A DNA stretch of 64,000 nt. Source: a virus. The notes under the pieces were generated by a model. That model was not told where the DNA came from. It was given only the letters and a program-made list of their open reading frames with translations, and made no database searches. This document shows, piece after piece, positions 56,773 through 64,000 of the stretch. A program made the position numbers and the translations under genes. The stretch covers positions 47,865 through 111,864 of IMG/VR virus record IMGVR_UViG_3300021960_000030; one strand, given 5' to 3'. The stretch's first letter is position 1. Every line of letters starts with the position of its first letter.

Positions 56773-57144
56773 TCAGAAGGAATACTTCAGACCTGCTTTG
56801 GTGCCGTAGGAACGGTCAACACCAGCGATGCCGCTGCCCACGAAGGACACCTCAGCATAAGCACCCAGGCTGTCGGTCAGACCAACGCCCAGACCTGCCT
56901 TACCAGAAGGCACGGTGTCAGCAGAACCAGCGTCGGGCAGTTTGACGGTAGCGCCACCTTGGACGTAGTACGAAGCGTTCTCACCCAGAGCGCCTTCGTA
57001 ACCAACGTGGGTGTCAACAGCAGTACCACCGTAGTTGGAACCAGTCCAACCAGAGTTTGCTTCGACGTTCACGTAGGGACCTGCCATTGCAGCGCCAGCG
57101 AAAAGGGGAGCAGCAGCCAGTGCTGCGAATGCGGATTTGATCAT
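56773..57144 (-). CDS. Secreted outer-membrane-type beta-barrel protein, 123 aa
   Basis: Residues 1-21 are a signal peptide (MIKSAFAALAAAPLFAGAAM with AMA|G cleavage). The mature part alternates beta strands (GPYVNVEANSGWTGSNYGG, YYVQGGATVKLPD, LGAYAEVSFVGSG) and ends with KYSF, Phe being the usual last residue of outer-membrane proteins. I recognise it as a common cyanophage protein. It may be a small porin made during infection. It has its own promoter and terminator. Confidence 0.75.
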   Translation of the reverse strand: MIKSAFAALAAAPLFAGAAMAGPYVNVEANSGWTGSNYGGTAVDTHVGYEGALGENASYYVQGGATVKLPDAGSADTVPSGKAGLGVGLTDSLGAYAEVSFVGSGIAGVDRSYGTKAGLKYSF

Positions 57145-57225
57145 TGATTTTTACCTCGTTAGATTTACTTGTGGAATGGTTACCCACAGATGTAGGGTCG
57201 GATTCGACTTCCCGACCGCTTGTCT

Positions 57226-57231
57226 ATTATA
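57226..57231 (-). promoter_or_regulatory. -10 element TATAAT
   Basis: TATAAT on the minus strand lies about 80 bases upstream of the outer-membrane-type gene; no TGTCCAC box is seen at the usual distance, nor a clear -35. The leader includes AACGAGGTA as a ribosome binding site. Confidence 0.5.
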
Positions 57232-57301
57232 CAGTAGAACCGATCCGAGTAGTTGAGGGATCACTTTCTGTTGTAAAACGTAACAATGGGTGTTACGCCC
57301 G

Positions 57302-57309
57302 TATTTATA
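57302..57309 (-). promoter_or_regulatory. Late promoter TATAAATA
   Basis: TATAAATA on the minus strand between the 57-aa gene and the outer-membrane-type gene, next to a small inverted repeat (GTAACA..TGTTAC at 57281-57296). The interval 57145-57312 otherwise holds no gene. Confidence 0.6.
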
Positions 57310-57312
57310 CTA

Positions 57313-57486
57313 CTAAATGGAGTATGTTTTCGTCAAGTGTGCCAGTTGGGTGTTGGTTTCCTGACGTGGGGGATTGGGACGATGGAGTTGGTTATCATGC
57401 AACTTCCTTACTGCTGCTGCAACCTCGGGGGTTTCGTCCCATTCCCAAGTGTTGCCGTTCTTGTCAACGTGTGTTCTCTTCGCCAT
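57313..57486 (-). CDS. Small conserved protein, 57 aa
   Basis: ATG 57486 is preceded by CGGAGA at a good distance. MAKRTHVDKNGNTWEWDETP begins a small domain with WEWDE; the rest is basic (VRKLHDNQLHRPNPPR). It is like a recurrent small cyanophage protein. The start lies inside the 23-codon frame upstream. The function is unknown. Confidence 0.6.
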   Translation of the reverse strand: MAKRTHVDKNGNTWEWDETPEVAAAVRKLHDNQLHRPNPPRQETNTQLAHLTKTYSI

Positions 57487-57535
57487 AAGTCTCCGAGTAT
57501 GCGTAAGGGTAGATCTCGTCAAGGTTGGGACTCAT
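57464..57535 (-). CDS. Possible 23-aa leader peptide
   Basis: The frame MSPNLDEIYPYAYSETYGEE, 23 residues long, has an excellent AAAGGAG site 7 bases before its ATG and a TAGAAT -10-like element upstream. Its stop lies inside the 57-aa gene. It may serve to load ribosomes for that gene or be a real small peptide. Confidence 0.4.
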   Translation of the reverse strand: MSPNLDEIYPYAYSETYGEENTR

Positions 57536-57676
57536 TGGTTGACTCCTTTTGACGATGCCCATATTCTATCACAATACGGTGAGAGATGTGAGTGCGATCT
57601 GTGACAGTGTGGTGACTGACCCTTCCGCCTAGGTCTTCAGCAATCCGATGGATCCTGAACCAGGGGATGTCAAACC

Positions 57677-58003
57677 TCATTTCCTTTTCCTCAAAGCATC
57701 CAGCAACATCTGCTTATCTTCTTCGGACAGTGCTTCCTGATCGTCGTCGGGTTTGTCCTCAGCGACAACAGGTTCCGTCACTGGTTCAAAGTGATAGTCC
57801 TCTGCTGTCATGGGTTGGATCGAGATCCTTTCCAGTTCACCCAGAGGAGAACGCCAATACTTCTTGAGTTGCTTCAACATCTTCTTACGACCCTTGTGGT
57901 CGTTGGGGTACTTCTTTAGCACCTCTCGGATCTGTTTCAACTCTTTCATAGACTGAGAGAGGCGACGATCTGCCGCCCTCTCTCTACCAAAACCATTACT
58001 CAT
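57677..58003 (-). CDS. Unknown basic/acidic protein, 108 aa
   Basis: The first half is basic and helical (RERAADRRLSQSMKELKQIR and KMLKQLKKYWRSPLGELERI), while the end is acidic (DDDQEALSEEDKQMLL). ATG 58003 overlaps the stop of the 1306-residue gene by 1 base (TAATG). It is perhaps an assembly partner of that protein. There is no gene in the interval 57536-57676. Confidence 0.6.
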   Translation of the reverse strand: MSNGFGRERAADRRLSQSMKELKQIREVLKKYPNDHKGRKKMLKQLKKYWRSPLGELERISIQPMTAEDYHFEPVTEPVVAEDKPDDDQEALSEEDKQMLLDALRKRK

Positions 58004-61000
58004 TAGAAGAATCCATTAAAATCATCGGGGATTTCTGCAACATCGGCTGAACCTGTAGCAGGATCAGTCTGACCTACTTTAACACGGAACTTGATTCTGT
58101 GATCGTCTTTGTTACTACACCAATACCAAACTTTAGAGTCCTTGTTGTGAGACTCCTGGTATATAGCCTCGTATGGAGTACGCTTCGGAATGGTGGTGCG
58201 ATCAATCCTTTTAGCATAATCGTCCGCGTAGTAGGACTTAGGACGTTTGATGTCCACGACCCCTTCCACTCTGGTGTGATACTTCCATTGCTGAGGAAGA
58301 ACAAATCCTGCTTCTTGATCAGGATAGAACGGTGCCTCAGCAGGGTTCTCAGTTGCTGCGTCTCTCTTCGGAGGATAGTGGAAGATAAACTCATCACCCG
58401 TACGATATCCACTGCCAGGATCAATGATCCTTACAACTTCCATCCAGACTGCCATCTTAGTTTGTTGACGGTCTCTGAATGCTTTTGCAGAAACGTTACC
58501 TGAGAGTGTGGTGACCTCTCCATTGAGGAAGGTACCAGACTCAGAACCAACATACTGTCTGCTGCTAGCAGAGTCGTTCATTGGAACAGGAATAAACATA
58601 ACACGAATCTTTGCATCACCCAGAGGATGACGTTCATCTCTCAAGTAATAGTCATGGAACCATGCATCTGGGTGCCAGTTTTTATATTGATTGGGGTTCG
58701 ATTCCACGTTCAACATACCACACTGCTCAACAGCAGAGTACAACTGACTGACGCTGGCACTACCAGACTGCTGACCAGGATCAATACCATCCTCAGCAGT
58801 CACTAGGTTGGGATGGTCTGCCCACCAACCAAAGAGACCACGGTCGAAATATCTGTACTCACCGAAGAAAGGCATCGGCAAACACTCAACCCTAGACACG
58901 GGCCAACTTGGGAATGACAATCTCTTTTCTTGAGCGGTTCCTCTGTGTGGTCCATACTGTCCATCGGAGACGAGGAACTGACCGAAACCAAATACAAACT
59001 TGGCACCCTTGCTACCGAATCCAATGTTGTCTTCGTTACCGTAGAACCATGTGTCATCGTTTGCAGCATCATCATAGTCTGGTTCGGTGATCCAGATACC
59101 ACCGTAGCGAACGTCTCCACGGGTGACAATGCGATCGTCTGCGTAGAACATAGCGTAGAGCGAGTCCTCGCCCCTTGAACCCGCTTCTGGACCCTTCGTA
59201 GAGACCGCTACAACGGTCCTACGAGACCCGTTCTCCCACACCTTAGGACAGGAGTACCCCTTGGTGTCGCTGTTGCCCCTTCCAGGGTGCCCAGACCTGC
59301 CTGAGAAGTGTGACCAGACGCGATCGTCATCCTTTCTCTGAGTGTACTGACAGTCCATACGGAGACCTTCAACACTACCACCAGAGGTATATCCAGAGTA
59401 GATGTTGGTAAGGTTTGGTTCCATGTCACTGCTGCTGCCCAGAGAGACAGGCCAAATCGAATCGTATTTCAGATCCACAGGGTCAAACAGACCCAACTTG
59501 ACTTGGTTATTAGATACCAAGTTTGCATTGGTAATGTCTGAGATCTCAAAGGTCAGGGTGTCTCCAGGTGCAGCATCAAATGTAGTGAGAACTGTACCAA
59601 TCTCTGGCCAATACTTCATGGTGAAGTCTTCGCTGTAGATAGTCGATCCGTTTCTCTTGAGACGGATACCAAACTGCATACACTCTGCTTCAGAACTAGA
59701 GATCATAGATCCAAATGCCTGTAGTTGGTATCCAACCATGGCATCCTGCACATAGACATCCTGTGTCTTGTTTAGTTCCACCATGTATGCACCCGAACAG
59801 GGTCCACACTCATAGTCTGCACGTTGTTCTGACTTAGTTACAGATCCACAGTCAGCACGAATCAGGTGCACCTCACGGAAAGGTTCTTTCAATATCCTAC
59901 CATCGCAAGGGGTTCTTGTTTGAATAGGAATCTCTACCCTAGGTGGTGCATTATCTCTGAAAACATATGCAGCAATACCTTCATACATGTAACTACTGAG
60001 ACCATACTGTACCCAATAGAACATCTTAACGTCATCATAATCATCATCCCCATCGAGAAGATCTTCCCACCACTGGTAGTTGTCACCTTCCCAACGGGTC
60101 ATCTCTTTCCTATTTCGGTTGAGTCTACGATCAGAGAAGAATGTGATGTTGTCCTGATTACTATTCAGACTACATCTCCACCCGTTACCAGTGTCAGAGA
60201 ACGTGACTGCCTGTCCGTTGCTAGCACCAAAGTTGTTGCCATCTGGTACCAGGAAGAAACCTACGTTGCCACCAGCATACTGTCTGAGGACGTTGAGACG
60301 TACCTTATACTCACCGAAACCCACACTGTTGGTTGCATCAGCAAGGATCACACGACCCCACACGGGGTTGCCATTGGGGTCTGCGATGTAGACACCCCAA
60401 GAGTTTTGGTAACCAGCAGCACCCTTGTGCACATCGTACAGGATGATCATAGGCACCTTCAGGTTGCCAGGGATCTCATACAACTGTTTTCCCCCACGTC
60501 TGACCGCCTGCAGAGACACACCATCGACGTTGATATCACATCTATGGTCATGGTCAATGAGGTTACCAAATCCTTGATAGTAACGATGCAGAGCAGCAAG
60601 ACTTTCCTTATCCCCAATGTAGGGAATGCCATCCTTGGGATCCTTGAATGCCCACCCAAGAACTTTACCGTTGGCCATGCCAGCGAGATTCATCGTCGCC
60701 CGTTCACCAGCACCAGGGGAGTCTGGTTCACCAGGGTTCACCGTCAACATAGAGTCGATGGTTGTACTTGAGTAGAACTGATACAACGGTACCGATCCCC
60801 TCTGCTCCTCCTTGAGAATCCAGAAGGAAGGACTATTACTTGTCAGCGTATATCCTGCAGGAGGATTGGGTGTCACTCCAGGATCAGCAGTGATATATGC
60901 ATGATCAGTTCCCTGACCGCCACGAATGACTTCGATCTCTACCTCAACGTTCCTCTTACCACCAGCAAAAGACCCACTGTATGTGTCACCGATTGTTGGG

Positions 61001-61923
61001 TTAGAGGGAGCAGAAGAGATCCACCATTCGGAGTCCCACTCACCACCATCATTGATGGGAGTTACGTTTACTGTGAACCCATTGAAACTTACGCTTCGTG
61101 TGGCACCACTATTAAAATACTTGTTACCACCGTCTAGTCTTTTTTTCTTTCCGTTCCAGGTGCCAGAAGGTGTAGTTGTAACCACTCTCTTGTTGTGTCT
61201 CTCATTAGAGAAGGGTTTCAACTGTGGGATACCAATGTCACTGCCTCTGACACATTCCCACACAGGAATACGCTCAGGGTAGCAGTTCTTGACACAGATT
61301 GTCTTCTTATTTCCACTCCAACCTCTTGGTTGGAAAGACTCACAGTCACCTTGGGGTGGTTTATATGTGCCTGTAGCATATGGTTTGAAGATACACTCCA
61401 GTGTTTTCTTCACACACTTTTCCCAATCATTGTTGGGGTCATGCTGCTGACAGAAATACTCTTTGCCAGATTCAGAATCCAACCAACGTCCACCACCCAG
61501 AGAGATTGCTCTGTCTTGATCTCTGAGTTCTGCAACGGCACCACAGTCACCAGTGACATCGATGTAGGGCCAGTTTGCTTGACGTGGATCGAATGCATTG
61601 AGATCTAACTTGGGGAATGCATTACCGCATATACCCAGGTCAGGGAAAAAATCACAGACCCATTTAATCTGATCTTCAATGTTCAGATTAACTTGGTTGT
61701 CTGGTTCTTCTCTTGGTTCATACAAATCACCAAGAGAGATCGGTGCCTGCGTAGGATAGCAACGCCCGATCAACTCTTGGATAACTTGATTAACCGTAAG
61801 TTCTTCAACTGGTGGATCAGGTTCAGACTTTGGCGTCGCCAAAGAACCATCATCACCAGTTGGTTGCAACTCTAGATTATCGTCTTCACCGTAACAATGC
61901 GGTCCACTACCACTATTGGTCAT
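58003..61923 (-). CDS. Large virion structural protein, 1306 aa
   Basis: A 130-residue acidic N-terminus is followed by Cys-rich stretches (CVKKTLECIFKPYATG and CESFQPRGWSGNKKTICVKN). The middle carries RGSVPLYQFYSSTTIDSMLT, which recalls DUF5648 repeats, and WGVYIADPNGNPVWGRVILA with NVGFFLVPDG, which looks like DUF4114. The beta- and Gly-rich sequence suggests a fibre or appendage. It resembles the partial protein at 1-998 in its Tyr/Gly-rich style. A late AATAAATA precedes it. Confidence 0.75.
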   Translation of the reverse strand: MTNSGSGPHCYGEDDNLELQPTGDDGSLATPKSEPDPPVEELTVNQVIQELIGRCYPTQAPISLGDLYEPREEPDNQVNLNIEDQIKWVCDFFPDLGICGNAFPKLDLNAFDPRQANWPYIDVTGDCGAVAELRDQDRAISLGGGRWLDSESGKEYFCQQHDPNNDWEKCVKKTLECIFKPYATGTYKPPQGDCESFQPRGWSGNKKTICVKNCYPERIPVWECVRGSDIGIPQLKPFSNERHNKRVVTTTPSGTWNGKKKRLDGGNKYFNSGATRSVSFNGFTVNVTPINDGGEWDSEWWISSAPSNPTIGDTYSGSFAGGKRNVEVEIEVIRGGQGTDHAYITADPGVTPNPPAGYTLTSNSPSFWILKEEQRGSVPLYQFYSSTTIDSMLTVNPGEPDSPGAGERATMNLAGMANGKVLGWAFKDPKDGIPYIGDKESLAALHRYYQGFGNLIDHDHRCDINVDGVSLQAVRRGGKQLYEIPGNLKVPMIILYDVHKGAAGYQNSWGVYIADPNGNPVWGRVILADATNSVGFGEYKVRLNVLRQYAGGNVGFFLVPDGNNFGASNGQAVTFSDTGNGWRCSLNSNQDNITFFSDRRLNRNRKEMTRWEGDNYQWWEDLLDGDDDYDDVKMFYWVQYGLSSYMYEGIAAYVFRDNAPPRVEIPIQTRTPCDGRILKEPFREVHLIRADCGSVTKSEQRADYECGPCSGAYMVELNKTQDVYVQDAMVGYQLQAFGSMISSSEAECMQFGIRLKRNGSTIYSEDFTMKYWPEIGTVLTTFDAAPGDTLTFEISDITNANLVSNNQVKLGLFDPVDLKYDSIWPVSLGSSSDMEPNLTNIYSGYTSGGSVEGLRMDCQYTQRKDDDRVWSHFSGRSGHPGRGNSDTKGYSCPKVWENGSRRTVVAVSTKGPEAGSRGEDSLYAMFYADDRIVTRGDVRYGGIWITEPDYDDAANDDTWFYGNEDNIGFGSKGAKFVFGFGQFLVSDGQYGPHRGTAQEKRLSFPSWPVSRVECLPMPFFGEYRYFDRGLFGWWADHPNLVTAEDGIDPGQQSGSASVSQLYSAVEQCGMLNVESNPNQYKNWHPDAWFHDYYLRDERHPLGDAKIRVMFIPVPMNDSASSRQYVGSESGTFLNGEVTTLSGNVSAKAFRDRQQTKMAVWMEVVRIIDPGSGYRTGDEFIFHYPPKRDAATENPAEAPFYPDQEAGFVLPQQWKYHTRVEGVVDIKRPKSYYADDYAKRIDRTTIPKRTPYEAIYQESHNKDSKVWYWCSNKDDHRIKFRVKVGQTDPATGSADVAEIPDDFNGFF

Positions 61924-62177
61924 TCATTTGATGTTGGTTCTTCCAAGTTATTTATTAGTGCTTGGGGATCATACGGGATGAGTTTGGAACCGAAATCATC
62001 AAATGCTTGATACCAGATTTCATTGGTAACTGTTCGGACAACTTCAGCACAAGGACCAGGAAGATTTTCCCAGTTACCGTTGCCTTTACCATACATCTCT
62101 TCACGAACATAGTTCAATGCATAGAGATAATCTACTGCACACGCCTCAAACTTTTTCCAGTCACGATCTTCAGTCAT
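61920..62177 (-). CDS. Unknown protein, 85 aa
   Basis: MTEDRDWKKFEACAVDYLYA starts a helical, acidic protein with later NWENLPGPCAEVVRTVTNEI. It is coupled to both neighbours by ATGA overlaps. No family is recognised. It may help the large structural protein downstream. Confidence 0.6.
   Translation of the reverse strand: MTEDRDWKKFEACAVDYLYALNYVREEMYGKGNGNWENLPGPCAEVVRTVTNEIWYQAFDDFGSKLIPYDPQALINNLEEPTSNE
61949..61956 (-). promoter_or_regulatory. Late promoter AATAAATA
   Basis: AATAAATA on the minus strand, 26 bases before ATG 61923, within the 3' end of the 85-residue gene. Confidence 0.6.
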
Positions 62178-62395
62178 AAGGTCATTCCATCTTTGAGTTG
62201 TTCCTCGATCTCTTGTTCGAGTTGTTGGATTCTAAACTCAAGTAGAGTTTTTGTCAATCGGTTGACACCTGTTGCCATCTCCATGTATCCAGAATACACG
62301 AGAGATTGCCCAACGAATACCGTGGCAGTCATAGAACCCCAGAAGATGTAATACCAACGGGACTTGACTTGGTGCTGTTTGTTTTTCTTTTTCAT
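62174..62395 (-). CDS. Small membrane protein, 73 aa
   Basis: ATG 62395 overlaps the TGA of the metallopeptidase-like gene (ATGA). The basic start MKKKNKQHQVKSRWYYIF leads to one hydrophobic segment (WGSMTATVFVGQSLVYSGY) and then a helical tail (LEFRIQQLEQEIEEQL) that may form a coiled coil. The function is unknown. Confidence 0.6.
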   Translation of the reverse strand: MKKKNKQHQVKSRWYYIFWGSMTATVFVGQSLVYSGYMEMATGVNRLTKTLLEFRIQQLEQEIEEQLKDGMTL

Positions 62396-63054
62396 TTGAT
62401 GAATCCTTCTTCGCGTAACCATTGCTCAGTAAGTGGAGTTGGTTTATAGACCTCCCACATATTACCTGCGGCACACGCTTGCAGTGCTTTCATTGTCATA
62501 CCTTCAGTCCTACCTGCCCACATTGCTTCTGCTTCCCAGGGAACAGCAGATGCAGGATAAGACTTCTCTGTCATCTCACGCCAGAGTGCAGGGACATCTT
62601 CTTCTGGTTTGATGATAGCAATCATAGAGTTCTTGATGCTACCTGCCATGCAGTCTTGTGCTGCGTGCCATCCTTCATGACGCATAACACTCATGAGTGT
62701 GCTATAACGCTGGGTGAGTTCATCGTTTAGGTAGAAGTTGTTGGTCACAGTATGGTAGACACCACGATGGCCAGGAGGGAAGTATTTGCCAGGAGCAATG
62801 TACACCTTGACACCAATCTTATCGAGTGCTGCCATCATGTCATTGAACTCTGTGTAGAGGGGATTCAACATGCCTGCTTTCTTGTAGTATTTTGCTACAT
62901 CATCTGCAGACTTGATCTCTACTACGCCCTGAGTACATTCCTGTACGATCATACACCCCATGGAATCCATGGTGTAGTAACCCTTGATCTTCGATTCATT
63001 CGCACTCACTGGTGATGCAATCATCAAGGACAGTAATGCCAGTGCTCTCTTCAT
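62392..63054 (-). CDS. Secreted HExxH metallopeptidase-like protein, 220 aa
   Basis: ATG 63054 follows AGGAGA at a proper distance. Residues 1-19 are a signal peptide (MKRALALLSLMIASPVSA). Then come Cys-containing strands (MGCMIVQECTQGVVEI) and, after a YHTVTNNFYLND segment, RHEGWHAAQDC with HExxH at 126-130, where the two His residues would bind zinc and the Glu would activate water. PWEAEAMW downstream may give the third ligand. It may cleave periplasmic host proteins. The family is not named with certainty. Confidence 0.65.
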   Translation of the reverse strand: MKRALALLSLMIASPVSANESKIKGYYTMDSMGCMIVQECTQGVVEIKSADDVAKYYKKAGMLNPLYTEFNDMMAALDKIGVKVYIAPGKYFPPGHRGVYHTVTNNFYLNDELTQRYSTLMSVMRHEGWHAAQDCMAGSIKNSMIAIIKPEEDVPALWREMTEKSYPASAVPWEAEAMWAGRTEGMTMKALQACAAGNMWEVYKPTPLTEQWLREEGFIK

Positions 63055-63244
63055 GTAGTCTCCTGAGGTAGTCTTTTTCATTTTGATAGATTTTTTTGCT
63101 CCCAGACCATATCTCATACCCCTCTATAAGATCTGGTATCAACCACTGGTCAATCCTATAACAATACTTCCAGTTGGCGGGTTGAATGCAAGCCATTACA
63201 ACCACTTGGAAGAACGCTACAATATGTATCCAGAGACTGAGCAT
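62996..63244 (-). CDS. Small exported or membrane protein, 82 aa
   Basis: ATG 63244 opens a frame with a hydrophobic start (MLSLWIHIVAFFQVVVMAC), then NWKYCYRIDQWLIPDLIEGY and a charged tail with two Cys. It overlaps the HExxH gene by 59 bases in another frame. The pattern looks like a real cyanophage protein, and the gene comes right after the psbA terminator. Confidence 0.5.
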   Translation of the reverse strand: MLSLWIHIVAFFQVVVMACIQPANWKYCYRIDQWLIPDLIEGYEIWSGSKKIYQNEKDYLRRLHEESTGITVLDDCITSECE

Positions 63245-63245
63245 T

Positions 63246-63268
63246 AAAAAAGGGGGTCTTAGACCCCC
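63246..63268 (-). terminator. Rho-independent terminator after psbA
   Basis: GGGGGTC-TAA-GACCCCC on the minus strand forms a perfect 7-pair stem followed by TTTTTT. It isolates the psbA transcript from the genes downstream. Confidence 0.9.
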
Positions 63269-63343
63269 TCAGTATAGTTGTTTTTCTAATAAACGTCAAG
63301 TATCAGGATTCCTGATAAAAAGCGTTTATCGAGATTCCGAGTA

Positions 63344-64000
<657 letters not shown>

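Overview
The window is part of a T4-like cyanomyovirus genome (a lytic phage of marine Synechococcus or Prochlorococcus). The evidence is a set of T4 virion and replication genes (gp4, gp5, gp26, gp27, gp32, gp33, gp48, gp51, gp53, a gp54-like protein, RNase H, a UvsW-like helicase) next to photosynthesis and bilin genes (psbA, CP12-like, CpeS-like, CpeT-like). The two phycoerythrin-type lyases suggest a Synechococcus host, but this is inference. Almost everything reads on the minus strand. Only the gp48-gp53 pair reads on the plus strand.

Layout. Positions 1-1.0 kb hold the start of a fibre-like structural gene that runs off the left edge. Positions 1.0-12.5 kb are a dense block of very short, mostly unknown genes, many overlapping by 1-4 bases. 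Several of them are preceded by a recurrent promoter (TGTCCAC, 28-30 bases, then a TATAAT-like -10). The same block holds a 2OG oxygenase, an EcoRI-family endonuclease, a lysozyme-like protein and a helicase. Positions 12.5-20.1 kb are an operon of Fe(II)/2OG oxygenases and a JmjC-like cupin, with a CpeS-like lyase and a tryptophan halogenase. Positions 20.1-29.6 kb carry fibre and virion proteins with late promoters of the TATAAATA type. An HNH endonuclease, two unknown genes and another oxygenase follow, then a tRNA cluster (Asn, Ala, a degenerate tRNA, Thr, Ser) at 31.5-32.3 kb. Positions 32.3-49.7 kb carry gp5, a CpeT-like lyase, an oxygenase, CP12, gp27, two giant hub or tape-measure-like proteins with lytic domains, gp51, gp26, the gp54-like protein, gp4, and the divergent gp48-gp53 pair. 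Positions 49.8-57.5 kb carry gp32, a DUF1825 gene, gp33, an exonuclease, PhoH, ThyX, RNase H, glutaredoxin and a small outer-membrane-type protein. The window ends with a 1,306-residue structural protein, a secreted HExxH protein and the 3' part of psbA.

Most striking observation. Reading the whole 64 kb by eye I found no occurrence of the palindrome AATT, although GAAT, AATC, TTAA and ATAT are common; about 250 copies would be expected by chance. The same window encodes an EcoRI-family endonuclease (9526-10041), a family whose known members recognise sites with an AATT core, and I see no methyltransferase. This suggests a phage nuclease that attacks DNA at AATT-containing sites while the phage protects itself by having none.
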